A stretch of DNA of 64,000 nucleotides from Plantactinospora sp039889035 (GTDB lineage: Bacteria; Actinomycetota; Actinomycetes; Mycobacteriales; Micromonosporaceae), in contig JBDQQY010000010.1 of NCBI GenBank assembly GCA_039889035.1, forward strand, positions 1 through 64,000, written 5' to 3'. This document shows positions 1 to 8,961 of this stretch, in pieces; position 1 is the first letter of the stretch; the number at the start of each line of letters is the position of its first letter. Below the pieces are notes generated by a model. It did no database searches and had not been told where the DNA came from. It worked only from the letters and a program-made list of their open reading frames with translations. The position numbers were made by a program, and so were the translations under genes.

Positions 1-32
1 GAGAGTAAGACGCCGCCGGACATCTTTCGCGA

Positions 33-64
33 AGTGGCGCCACCCTCAAAGGGGGGGCGCCACT
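33..64. terminator. Intrinsic terminator-like hairpin
   Basis: A perfect 9-bp inverted repeat (AGTGGCGCC / GGCGCCACT) encloses a 14-base loop. It lies about 70 bases beyond the stop of the minus-strand protease gene at 135 and could terminate it, or an unseen gene entering from the left. There is no U-tract, as is common in high-GC actinobacteria. Confidence 0.5.
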
Positions 65-134
65 CGTGTTTTCCCGACCGGTCTGCGGGGTGGGGAATGG
101 CCGGTTCCCACGGCCCCGACCACACCCCGACCGG

Positions 135-938
135 TCAGCCGCCCAGGCTGGCAGCCGCCGAGGCGATCGCCGAGGAGAAGTAGCTGACCTGGGTGTAGAC
201 GCCAGGATAGTTCGCGCGTGCACAGCCGTTGCCCCAGCTGACGATGCCGACCTGGACCAGCCCGCTGCCACCCTGCCGGAACATCGGGCCGCCCGAGTCA
301 CCCTGGCAGGTGTCGGTACCGCCGGAGAGCGGACCCGCGCAGATCTCCTCGGCCGCGATGACGTCGCCGTCGTACGCCGAGGGGCCGTTGCAGACCGAGT
401 CGCTGACGAACGGCACACTGGCCTTCATCAGGTACCGCTGCTGCGCTCCACCCTCCCGGGTGGCACCCCAGCCGGCGATGGTGAACGTCCCGCTGTCGTA
501 CGCGGTCGAGGTGGCGATCGGCAGGGTGCTGAGCCCGGTGACCGGGCTGGCCAGCCGGATCAACGCCCAGTCGTCGCCGTTGCCGTTGTAGCCGGGCGCC
601 CGGTAGACGTAGTTGGAGCGGACCTGGATCCGGCTCGACGACTGGAGGTCCACCACCCCCAGCGTGGCGGTGATGCTGGAGTTGCTTCCCGTACGCCCGA
701 CGCAGTGTGCGGCGGTGAGGACAAGTCGGGGGCTGTAGAGGGAACCGCCGCAGCCCATCGAGAGTCGTACCATGAACGGGAACTCGCCCTGCGCGGCGCG
801 GGTTCCGCCGACGACGAAGGGTGTGACGTCGGTGTTGCGTGGGCCGGCGTTAGCCGGTGCGGCCAGGGTGACGCCGCCGACGGCTACCGCGGCGAACGCG
901 GCGGCGGCCAGGCGAGTGAGGAAGCGCCAACGAGCCAT
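135..938 (-). CDS. Secreted trypsin-like serine protease (S1 family)
   Basis: Chymotrypsin-fold serine endopeptidase of 267 residues, predicted to be exported. Residues 1-31 form a signal peptide (basic start, Ala-rich core, cleavage near APANA). The mature enzyme begins around FVVGGTRAAQGEFP, close to the IVGG start of activated trypsins, so a short propeptide may be removed. The catalytic triad is visible: His78 in TAAHC, Asp122/123 in the DDWALI segment, and Ser215 in GDSGGP. Asp209, six residues before the serine, predicts trypsin-like Lys/Arg specificity. Cysteines at TAAHC, SVCN, EIC, DTCQG and NGCA fit the usual disulphides. ATG at 938 follows a GGAGAGGA ribosome site. It is a single-gene unit. 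Confidence 0.93.
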   Translation of the reverse strand: MARWRFLTRLAAAAFAAVAVGGVTLAAPANAGPRNTDVTPFVVGGTRAAQGEFPFMVRLSMGCGGSLYSPRLVLTAAHCVGRTGSNSSITATLGVVDLQSSSRIQVRSNYVYRAPGYNGNGDDWALIRLASPVTGLSTLPIATSTAYDSGTFTIAGWGATREGGAQQRYLMKASVPFVSDSVCNGPSAYDGDVIAAEEICAGPLSGGTDTCQGDSGGPMFRQGGSGLVQVGIVSWGNGCARANYPGVYTQVSYFSSAIASAAASLGG

Positions 939-1078
939 GGGGGTCCTCTCCGAGCATCGATGGCGCGCCTTGTGGGCGCGCCTGTGATCACGATGCCGGC
1001 AGCGTATGGACCCCCATCGCTATATCGCAATGCGCCGATGCCATCCCGGTTGTGTCATACCACCGGGTGGAGGGACGG

Positions 1079-3043
1079 TCAGCCGCAGCTGTACCGCGGC
1101 TCCGCGAGGTACTTCCAGGTGAACTTCTCCCGCTTGACGACCTTCCCGCCCTTGTGGAAGAGCCGGAAGGCGTCCTGGGTGAAACCGTTGATCCCGTTGG
1201 TGGGGATGCAGGACGGGCCCGGCTGGAGCTTGATCACCTTTGGCGTGGTGATGTTGCGACGCGGGCTCCACTCCGTGGTCACCTTGTCGTAGACCTTGGT
1301 GCTCCAGATCGACACCGTGATCGAACTGGAGGTGTGTGAGGTGTCGATCAGGACGCCGTGCGGGGTGTCGTTCTTGAACTTGAAGTCGAGGTCGGGCCAG
1401 AAGATGGTCGACTCGATGACCGGTGGATAGCGGCTGAACCAGTACGAGTGCGGCTTGTGCTCCACGTCCTCCAGCCCGGCGTAGTACGTCGCGTTGAACA
1501 GCGTGGTGGTGAACTGCGAGGTGCCGCCGCCGACCCCCGGTACGAGCTTGCCGTCCAGGATGACCGGCGCGTCGCGGTAGCCCTGGGCGTAGCCCCGCTC
1601 CCCGGTGTGCCCGTTGAGCGAGAAGGTCTCCCCGGGCTTCACCACGGTGCCGTCCACGTCTCGGGCGATCGTGACGATGTTCTGGCTGCGCGGCGAGCCG
1701 AGACCGCCGGTGAAGTTGGTGGTGAAGGTGGAGACCCGCTCCTTGATCCCCATCCTGGTCAGGTCCGCGGCGCTGACCTTCGGCTCGACCGGCTTGAGCT
1801 GCGCCCGGACCGTACGGCCGTCGGGCTTCGGCAGCACCGCCAGCAGGTCGCGGGCCAGCGCGGCGGTGTCCACCTGCGAGCCACCCGAGCCGGCCACGAT
1901 CTTCGGCTTGTTGCCCTGGATCGACATGGTGGCGTCCTTCGGCTTCACCTCGACCTTGTCGAACTGGCCGGGAAGCGCCGCGCGTAGCTTCTTCTCGTCC
2001 ACCCGGGGCGCGATCTTGCCCGTCTTGTCGGCGGTCAGCACCAGGCTCTTCGCGATCGCCGCTGGCGGGATGGTGAAGTTCCCCCGGTCGGTGGTCACCG
2101 TGACCGGGCCGGCGACCGCCGGCCTGGCCAGCTCGGTGACCAGCTTGTCGACCTCCTCGGTGGTGGTCGCCGGATGCGTCTCGACCAGCGGTACCTGCAC
2201 CGGCTGCCCGCGCAGCCAGCCCTCCCGCAGCGCCTTCGCCGATTCCTCGGCCCGCAGGCCCTTGCTCGGTTTCGGATAGACCGGCCGGGGCGTCGTGCCG
2301 CTGAAGGTGATCGCCGGCAGCCTCATCTGCTGCCCGGTCCGGCCGACGATCTTCCGCAGCTCGGCGTCGAGCTTCTCGGCGTCGACGGTGACCACCGGCT
2401 CGGCGCTGCGGGAGCCGAAGAGCAGGCTGAACGGGCCGGGGCGGTGCGCGGCGGCGGCCGTTATGGTCGCCTCGACGTCCACCGCCAGGCCGACCGTGGC
2501 CGGCGAGACCTCACCGGTCTGGTCACCGATGCGTACCTGGACCGGGGTGGTGAAGGTGCTGGCCCGGGAGGCCAGGTCGGCGCGGAGCGCCTGGGCCGCC
2601 TCGGCCCGGCTCATGCCGCCCAGGTCGACGCCGAGCACGCTGGTGCCCCGGGGCACCTCACCGGCGTACGCGTAGCCGGCCGTGGCGGCGCCGGTGGCGA
2701 CCAGCACGGCGACGGCCACGCCGCCGGCGAGCAGTACCCGACGCAGGCGACGCCCGGCCGCCGGCGGCCCGGGGGCGCCCGCCGGGCCGCCGGGGCCGGA
2801 TCCCGGGGTCGGTGTGTCCCAGCCGGCCGACGCTGCGGTGACGGTCTCCGGGGTACCCCCGACACCGCCGGCCGGAACGCCGCCGCCCTGTTGCCCGGGC
2901 GGCAGGGTGACGGTGGTGATCTGGATGGTGGGGCGATCCTCGGCGGGCACTTTGACGGCGGCCATCTGCATGGTCGGCCGCTCGTCGGCCGGCAGCGCGT
3001 TGTCGCCGTACTGACTCACGGAGTTGTCGCCGTACTGACTCAC
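1079..3043 (-). CDS. VanW family membrane-anchored protein with peptidoglycan-binding-like repeats
   Basis: About 654 residues. The N-terminal ~100 residues are a Pro/Gly/Thr-rich cytoplasmic tail with the repeat SVSQYGDN and two copies of a RPT(M/I)Q segment. One transmembrane helix follows (LLAGGVAVAVLVATGAA), then two extracellular modules resembling the YoaR-type PG_binding_4 domain, and a C-terminal VanW domain (roughly residues 435-570, with the conserved stretches PGETFSLNG, GGGTSQF and SYWFSRYPPVIEST). VanW proteins occur in vancomycin-resistance clusters and commonly outside them; their biochemical role is not established. The gene stands alone, with no vanHAX neighbours, so resistance should not be inferred. 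Start: GTG at 3043 has GAGG about 5 bases upstream; GTG 3049 and a GTG in the second repeat copy (3019) are alternatives. Confidence 0.85.
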   Translation of the reverse strand: MSQYGDNSVSQYGDNALPADERPTMQMAAVKVPAEDRPTIQITTVTLPPGQQGGGVPAGGVGGTPETVTAASAGWDTPTPGSGPGGPAGAPGPPAAGRRLRRVLLAGGVAVAVLVATGAATAGYAYAGEVPRGTSVLGVDLGGMSRAEAAQALRADLASRASTFTTPVQVRIGDQTGEVSPATVGLAVDVEATITAAAAHRPGPFSLLFGSRSAEPVVTVDAEKLDAELRKIVGRTGQQMRLPAITFSGTTPRPVYPKPSKGLRAEESAKALREGWLRGQPVQVPLVETHPATTTEEVDKLVTELARPAVAGPVTVTTDRGNFTIPPAAIAKSLVLTADKTGKIAPRVDEKKLRAALPGQFDKVEVKPKDATMSIQGNKPKIVAGSGGSQVDTAALARDLLAVLPKPDGRTVRAQLKPVEPKVSAADLTRMGIKERVSTFTTNFTGGLGSPRSQNIVTIARDVDGTVVKPGETFSLNGHTGERGYAQGYRDAPVILDGKLVPGVGGGTSQFTTTLFNATYYAGLEDVEHKPHSYWFSRYPPVIESTIFWPDLDFKFKNDTPHGVLIDTSHTSSSITVSIWSTKVYDKVTTEWSPRRNITTPKVIKLQPGPSCIPTNGINGFTQDAFRLFHKGGKVVKREKFTWKYLAEPRYSCG

Positions 3044-3398
3044 TGACACCTCAGCCTCACGGACACCTCAGCGCGATGCGCCGGGCGTGCACGACAGCCC
3101 GCCCGGCAGGACCTTGACCGACTACGGTAACCAAAACTCGACCAGAACGGGCGACGGGTCCGGCCGGTGGCGGCCGCACCGCTGACTTCCGGCGTGGCGC
3201 CGGGACCTCGCGATTGATCGAACCCGAGTGGACGGTGCCGGAGGAAACGGTTTCAGCGCTCGGCCGAAAACAGTGAATAGTCCGATCTTCGGCGCGCTAC
3301 GACCGAACATCCATGGTGTTCCGTACACCTGGCAGCTCTCGGTACGCCACCGAGCCCGCATATGCTCCGACCGTCTACCCCCTATCGGAGGCAACTTG
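3044..3398. other. Divergent intergenic region
   Basis: 355 bases between two divergent genes (VanW protein leftward, nuclease rightward). It must hold both promoters, but no element can be called with confidence. A TATGCT hexamer at about 3361 is a possible -10 box for the nuclease gene. Open frames crossing the region lack ribosome sites and look like chance. Confidence 0.4.
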
Positions 3399-6300
3399 AT
3401 GCGCCGGAACAGACGCGGAGGCTCGCTCAAGGCGCTGGGCGTACTGCTCACCAGTGGTGCGCTCGGTATGACCAGCGGCGTAGCGGCCCTCGCCGCCGAA
3501 CCCGCGGCGACGCCCTTTCTCAGTGAGATCCATTACGACAACGTCGGTGCGGACACCGGCGAGGCGATCGAGGTCGAGGCCCCGGCCGGTACGGACCTGA
3601 CCGGATGGCAGCTCGTCCTCTACAACGGCAACAACGGTGCCCCGTACCACACCCGGACGCTCAGCGGGACGGTGCCGGCGGCCGGGGTGGTCGTCGCGAC
3701 GTACCCGACGGACGGGATACAGAACGGTTCGCCGGACGCGGTCGCGCTGGTCGCCCCCGACGGCGCCGTCGCCGAGTTCCTCAGCTACGAGGGCGGGCTG
3801 ACCGGAGTCGGCGGGCCGGCCGACGGGCGGGCCGCCACCGACATCGGAGTCGCCGAGGGGAGCAGCACCCCGATCGGAGAGTCCCTCCAGCGGATCGACG
3901 GGACGTGGCGAGCCCCGGCACTGAACAGCTTCGGCACCCGCAACAGCGGCGGCGACCCGGATCCGGATCCGGACCCGGTCGGCTGCGACACCCCGGTCAG
4001 CCACACCATCGCCCAGGTCCAGGGCACCGGCGACGCGACACCGCTGGCCGGTACCCGGGTGACCGTCGAGGGTGTCGTCACCGGCGACCACCGCACCGGC
4101 GGGTACAACGGCATCTACCTGCAGACCGGCGGCAGCGGCGGGCGGGCGCCAGCCGCCGGGACCGCCTCGGACGGCATCTTCGTCTACCTGACCAGCAACG
4201 CCGCAAACCACCCGAGCGTCGCGCCCGGCGACCGGGTCCGGGTCAGCGGCACCGCGAGCGAGTTCAACGGACTCACCCAGGTCAGCATCGCCGTCAAGGC
4301 CGACGTGCAGGTCTGCGAGCACCAGGTCACACTGCCGTCGCCGGTCGCGCTCTCGCTGCCGCTGGACGTCCCGACGCGGGAGTCGGTCGAGTCGATGCTG
4401 GTCGCCCCGGTCGGCCAGTTCACCGTCTCCGAGGTCTACAACACCAACCGGTACGGCGAGGTCGTGCTCGCCGCCGGTGACCGCGCCGCGGTGATACCCA
4501 CCGACATCGCCCGGCCCGGCACCGACGCCGCCCGCGCGGCAGCCTCGGCGAACAAGCTGGCCCGGCTGCTGGTCGACGACGGCCGGACCACCGACCTGGC
4601 CGACGCGGGCCTGCTGCCGCCGTACCTGGCGCCGGGCAGCCCGCTGCGGGTCGGCGACTCGGTCGAGGCGTTCGGCCCGACCGTGCTGTCGTACGGCTTC
4701 AACGAGTGGCGGCTCCAGCCGACCACCCCGGTCAGCGCGGACACCCCGCCGGCCGGCCGGACCACCTTCAAGGTGACCAACCCGCGTACGCCGGCACCCG
4801 GCAACGTCGGCGGTGACCTGAGGGTCGGCGCGTTCAACGTGCTGAACTACTTCGTGCACTTCGGCGGCGACGCCCGGGGTGCCGAGAACGAGGCGGCGCT
4901 GGCGAAGCAGGAGGCGAAGATCGTCTCGGCGATCAACGCGCTCGGTGCCGACGTGGTTGCGCTCCAGGAGATCGAGAACTCGGTCCGGTTCAACGCCGCC
5001 GACCCGCAGCAGGCGCTGAAGCGACTCGTCGCCGCGCTGAACACGGCGGCCGGCGCCGGCACCTGGGACTACGTGCGTACCCCGGCGGAGCTGCCGGCCG
5101 CGGCCCAGCAGGACTTCATCACCACCGCGATCATCTTCAAGCCGGCCAAGGCGCAGCCCAAGGGGGCGTCCCGGTCGGTCAACGACGAAACCGTGTGGTT
5201 CAACGCCCGGGAGCCGATCGCGCAGACCTTCACGGCCGGCGCGACCACCTTCACCGTGGTGGCCAACCACCTGAAGTCGAAGAGCAGTTCCGACGCGGCG
5301 ACCGGCGACAACGCCGACAGCGGTGACGGACAGGGCGCGTTCAACGGCGACCGGGTCCGCCAGGCCCGCGCGCTGACCGCCTTCGTCGACCAGCTCAAGG
5401 CCGACAGCGGCAGCGACCAGGTGCTGCTGCTCGGCGACTTCAACGCGTACACCCGGGAGGACCCGATGCAGGTCCTCTACGACGCCGGGTACCGCGACCT
5501 GAACGACACCGGCAAGGCGAGTTACGTCTTCGGCGGCGAATCCGGCTCGCTGGACCACGCGGTCGCCTCGGCGTCGCTGGCCGAACGGGTCACCGGGATC
5601 GACGTCTGGCAGATCAACTCGCACGAGTCGTACGCCTTCCAGTACGACGGGCACCCGGCGTTCTTCGCCGCGGACCCGTACCGGGCCAGCGACCACAACC
5701 CGATCGTGCTGGGCCTGGAGACCGGGGCGACCGGCCCGGTCGACCTGCGACTGCTCAGCGTCAACGACTTCCACGGCCGGTTGGAGTCGCCCGGCAACGC
5801 GCCGGACGGCCGCCCGGTCGGCGGTGCCGCCCAGGTCGCCGGCCTGGTCGACCAGCTCCGCGCGGAGAACCCGAACACCGCGTTCGTCTCCGCCGGTGAC
5901 AACATCGGTGCCTCCACGTTCGTCTCGGCGATCGACGACGACAACCCGACGATCGACGCGCTGAACGAGATGGGCCTGGCCGTCTCGGCGGTCGGCAACC
6001 ACGAGTTCGACAAGGGCATCGCGGACCTGACCGGCCGGGTGACCGACCGGGCCGACTTTCCGCTGCTCGGTGCGAACGTCTACCGGGGCAACGAGCGGGC
6101 ACTGCCGGCGTACTCGGTCAGCAGCGTCGGCGGGGTGCGGGTCGGCTTCGTCGGGGTGGTGACCGAGCAGACCGGCTCGCTGGTCAGCCCGGACGGCATC
6201 GCCGGGATCACCTTCCGCGAGCCGGTGGCCGAGGCGAACGCCGTGGCCGCACAGCTCAAGGACGGCAACCCGGCCAACGGCGAGGCCGACGTGGTGGTGC

Positions 6301-7778
6301 TGCTCGCCCACGAGGGCGCGGCGACCGAGAACATCAGCTCGGCCGAGGCGCTGGCGAACGACCCGGTCTTCGGGAAGTTCACCCGGGCGGACGCCACCAT
6401 CGACGTCATCTTCAGTGGGCACACCCACCAGCCGTACGCCTTCGAGGTGCCGGTGCCCGGCACCGACAAGCTGCGGCCGATCGTGCAGGCCGAGGACTAC
6501 GGCAAGCGGCTGGGCAAGGTCGACCTGACCTTCGACCCGGCCACCGGTACGGTCACCGCGGCCGACGCCCAGCTCGTCGACGTGGTCGGCGCGCCGCAAC
6601 ACCCGGGGGTCGCCGAGATCGTGGCAGCAGCCAAGACCCGGGCCCAGGAGCTGGGCCAGCGTCCGCTCGGATCGATCACCGCGGACGTCAGGCGGGCGTA
6701 CAACGAGGCCGGGAACGAGGACCGGGGCAAGGAGTCGGTGCTCGGCAACTTCATCGCCGACGTGCAACTCGCCGGCACCAGTGCGGCCGGCCGGGGCGGG
6801 GCGCAGATCGCGTTCATGAACCCGGGCGGTCTCCGGGCAGACCTGCTGTACGCCCCGGACGGGGTGGTCACGTACGCGGAGGCGTTCTCGGTGCAGCCGT
6901 TCGCCAACGACGTGGTGACGAAGACGTACACCGGGGCCCAGATCAAGCAGGTGCTGGAGGAGCAGTGGCAGCCGGCGGGTGCCTCCCGGCCGGTGCTCTG
7001 GCTGGGGGTCTCCAAGGGCTTCAGCTACACCTACGACCCCGAGGCCGCGCAGGGCTCCCGGATCACGTCGATGTCCCTGAACGGCACGCCGATCAACCCG
7101 ACCGGCAACTACCGGGTGACGGTGAACTCGTTCCTGGCGGCCGGTGGGGACAACTTCGCGACCCTGGCCACCAACGTCGACAAGGTCACCACCGGTGACA
7201 ACGACCTGACCATGCTGACCGACTACCTCGCCGAGAACTCGCCGGTCACCGCCGACCCGGCGCCCCGCTCGGCGGTCGGCCGGCCTGGCCCGGAGTGCAC
7301 CACGACGATCACCGGTCGGCACAACCGGCCGTTGACCGTCTTCTCCGGGCTCACCTGCCTGGAGAACGCGACCGTCACCGGCCCGGTCACCGTGCTGCCC
7401 GGCGCGTCGCTGCTGGCGACCGGCGGCAGCATCTCCGGCCCGGTCACAGCCACCGGATCGGCGCTGCTCACGTTGAGCGGTACCAGGGTCTCCGGCCCGG
7501 TCACGGTGGTCGCCGCGACCGGCCAGGTGCTGGTCGAGGAGGGCAGGGTGAGCGGTCCGGTCTCGGTCGCGCTCAGCCGTGGCGGGGTGCGGGTCGACAC
7601 CGTCACCGTCTCCGGCCCGGTCTCGCTGGTCGGCAACTCCGGCAGCCAGCCGGTGCTGGTCGCCGGCAACACCATCAACGGGCCGCTGAGCTGCGTGGCA
7701 AACTCGCCGACGCCGGGCAACGACGGCCGGACCAACACGGTCCGGGGCCCGGCGACCGGACAGTGTGCCAGGCTGTGA
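3399..7778 (+). CDS. Secreted ExeM/NucH-type endonuclease fused to a 5'-nucleotidase
   Basis: A 1459-residue exported multidomain hydrolase, likely for degrading extracellular DNA and recovering phosphate and nucleosides. Order: signal peptide (~1-32); lamin-tail-like beta domain (FLSEIHYDN, ~35-180); Asp/Pro linker; OB-fold region (~200-330); endonuclease/exonuclease/phosphatase domain (~475-770) with GAFNVLNYF, GDFNAY, a LDHAVAS segment and SDHNP; metallophosphoesterase (~785-1050) with VNDFHGRLE, GNHEFDKG and SGHTHQPY; 5'-nucleotidase C-terminal domain (~1070-1300); then about 130 residues with recurring SGPVT/SGPVS motifs suggesting a beta-helix. ATG 3399 follows GGAG at 8 bases and opens the signal peptide; a frame open from 3228 lacks these. 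No LPXTG or membrane anchor is seen at the C-terminus, so it is probably released. Confidence 0.92.
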   Translation: MRRNRRGGSLKALGVLLTSGALGMTSGVAALAAEPAATPFLSEIHYDNVGADTGEAIEVEAPAGTDLTGWQLVLYNGNNGAPYHTRTLSGTVPAAGVVVATYPTDGIQNGSPDAVALVAPDGAVAEFLSYEGGLTGVGGPADGRAATDIGVAEGSSTPIGESLQRIDGTWRAPALNSFGTRNSGGDPDPDPDPVGCDTPVSHTIAQVQGTGDATPLAGTRVTVEGVVTGDHRTGGYNGIYLQTGGSGGRAPAAGTASDGIFVYLTSNAANHPSVAPGDRVRVSGTASEFNGLTQVSIAVKADVQVCEHQVTLPSPVALSLPLDVPTRESVESMLVAPVGQFTVSEVYNTNRYGEVVLAAGDRAAVIPTDIARPGTDAARAAASANKLARLLVDDGRTTDLADAGLLPPYLAPGSPLRVGDSVEAFGPTVLSYGFNEWRLQPTTPVSADTPPAGRTTFKVTNPRTPAPGNVGGDLRVGAFNVLNYFVHFGGDARGAENEAALAKQEAKIVSAINALGADVVALQEIENSVRFNAADPQQALKRLVAALNTAAGAGTWDYVRTPAELPAAAQQDFITTAIIFKPAKAQPKGASRSVNDETVWFNAREPIAQTFTAGATTFTVVANHLKSKSSSDAATGDNADSGDGQGAFNGDRVRQARALTAFVDQLKADSGSDQVLLLGDFNAYTREDPMQVLYDAGYRDLNDTGKASYVFGGESGSLDHAVASASLAERVTGIDVWQINSHESYAFQYDGHPAFFAADPYRASDHNPIVLGLETGATGPVDLRLLSVNDFHGRLESPGNAPDGRPVGGAAQVAGLVDQLRAENPNTAFVSAGDNIGASTFVSAIDDDNPTIDALNEMGLAVSAVGNHEFDKGIADLTGRVTDRADFPLLGANVYRGNERALPAYSVSSVGGVRVGFVGVVTEQTGSLVSPDGIAGITFREPVAEANAVAAQLKDGNPANGEADVVVLLAHEGAATENISSAEALANDPVFGKFTRADATIDVIFSGHTHQPYAFEVPVPGTDKLRPIVQAEDYGKRLGKVDLTFDPATGTVTAADAQLVDVVGAPQHPGVAEIVAAAKTRAQELGQRPLGSITADVRRAYNEAGNEDRGKESVLGNFIADVQLAGTSAAGRGGAQIAFMNPGGLRADLLYAPDGVVTYAEAFSVQPFANDVVTKTYTGAQIKQVLEEQWQPAGASRPVLWLGVSKGFSYTYDPEAAQGSRITSMSLNGTPINPTGNYRVTVNSFLAAGGDNFATLATNVDKVTTGDNDLTMLTDYLAENSPVTADPAPRSAVGRPGPECTTTITGRHNRPLTVFSGLTCLENATVTGPVTVLPGASLLATGGSISGPVTATGSALLTLSGTRVSGPVTVVAATGQVLVEEGRVSGPVSVALSRGGVRVDTVTVSGPVSLVGNSGSQPVLVAGNTINGPLSCVANSPTPGNDGRTNTVRGPATGQCARL

Positions 7779-7825
7779 ACGACGGTTTCAGTACGGACCG
7801 ACAGTTGAGTTGACGCATCGCGACT

Positions 7826-7859
7826 GCGGGCCCGGGCCGGTCACCGGTTCCGGGCCCGC
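7826..7859 (+). terminator. Strong GC hairpin after the nuclease gene
   Basis: A perfect 10-bp stem (GCGGGCCCGG / CCGGGCCCGC) with a 14-base loop that can itself pair further (CCGG..CCGG). It sits 48 bases after the nuclease stop codon, the expected place for a terminator. Confidence 0.75.
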
Positions 7860-7913
7860 GGTCTGTCGGTTGGTCGTGCGGAAGGAATCCCCGGGTGGCG
7901 GGGCGGGAGGACG

Positions 7914-8945
7914 ATGGTGAGCGGTTATCGGCCGGTACCACTGCCGACGGGTGCGGCCGGGGCGTCCCGGGCCGACCTGGCCGCCGGAGTGACCGGGTGG
8001 ATCTGCTCGCCGCCGCTGCGCGACCTGGTGGCCGCGTTCGGCGCCGAGCTGCCGGACCGGCTCGATACGGCCGAGCTGCTGGCCTGGCTCGACGACTTCG
8101 CGGCCCGGCACTGGGACTTCCGGGGCCGGCGCGGCGCGGCGGCGCAGCCGTCGCAGGACGGGCGGACGGCGGCGGTCGAGCGTGACGAGGTGGCCGAGAC
8201 CCGGCTGCCGGCCGCCCTCACGGAGCTGGTCCGGGCGGCGGCCACCGCGCTGGGACTGATCGGCCCCGGGCCGGAGCCTGGCGCCACCCCGTCGTCGGTC
8301 CGGCGGTACGACCATCTGCTGGTGCTGGGAGGTCTGGCCCGGTCCTGCCTGAACCGGACCGCCTACGCGGCCCACCTGCTGCAGAGCGGGGCGGTCGAGG
8401 CCGGCGAGATGGCGGCCCTGGGCAGCTTCCGGCCGCTGCGGCCCACCGAGACCGCCGAGCTGGACCTGCCCGGCTGCGAGTACGAGGTGGACGTGCTGGA
8501 GTACGGGATGCGGCGTGCCTTCGGGTGCGCCGCGCCGGCCGAGGAGCGGTCGTCGGAGGGCGAGATCAGTCACCATTCCTGGTCGGTCCGCAGCTACCGC
8601 GGTGCGGCGGGGACGGCGGTGCACGTACTGGCCGCGCCGTCGACCGAGCCGGCGAGCCGGCGGGCGCACACCTCCGACACGTACCACTTCTGGGCGGCGG
8701 AGCTGCGGCCGGCGGCCGGGGACCGGGTCCTGGTACTGACCTCCCAGCCGTACGTGCCGTTCCAGCACTGCGACGCGATCCGGACGCTGGGGCTCGGATA
8801 CGGCTGCGCGGTGCGGACGATCGGCCTCGACCCGAGCCGGATCGCCGAGTCGGGGCCGCTCCGGCAGCTCGGTGCCGACCAGTACCTCCAGGAACTGCGC
8901 TCGACGATCCGCTCGATGCGGAACCTTCTGCACGCCCTTTCCTGA
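7914..8945 (+). CDS. Conserved-looking hypothetical cytoplasmic protein
   Basis: 343 residues, no signal peptide or membrane segment, strong codon bias of a real gene, and GGGAGG just upstream of ATG 7914 (GTG 7917 gives better spacing). I do not recognise a defined family. Two stretches, YDHLLVLGGLARSCLNRT (~120-140) and DRVLVLTSQPYVPFQHC (~275-292), have the beta-strand/loop/helix look of a Rossmann-like fold and weakly recall DUF218 (YdcF/SanA) proteins, but the match is impressionistic. Its stop is 16 bases from the stop of convergent murD, so the pair may be a conserved neighbourhood. Because murD here is MurD2-like, a cell-wall role is an attractive but untested idea. Confidence 0.7.
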   Translation: MVSGYRPVPLPTGAAGASRADLAAGVTGWICSPPLRDLVAAFGAELPDRLDTAELLAWLDDFAARHWDFRGRRGAAAQPSQDGRTAAVERDEVAETRLPAALTELVRAAATALGLIGPGPEPGATPSSVRRYDHLLVLGGLARSCLNRTAYAAHLLQSGAVEAGEMAALGSFRPLRPTETAELDLPGCEYEVDVLEYGMRRAFGCAAPAEERSSEGEISHHSWSVRSYRGAAGTAVHVLAAPSTEPASRRAHTSDTYHFWAAELRPAAGDRVLVLTSQPYVPFQHCDAIRTLGLGYGCAVRTIGLDPSRIAESGPLRQLGADQYLQELRSTIRSMRNLLHALS

Positions 8946-8961
8946 GGCAGCGCGCCGGGGA

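Noticed and set aside
1079..3043. Vancomycin resistance gene
   Set aside because: VanW proteins are widespread without resistance, and no vanH, vanA/B or vanX is nearby.
3375..7322. 1315-residue minus-strand open frame opposite the nuclease gene
   Set aside because: Arg/Gly/Val-rich translation without domains; a GC-rich shadow of the recognised plus-strand protein.
7914..8945. Calling the unknown gene murL
   Set aside because: Length and sequence do not let me support it; neighbourhood alone is insufficient.
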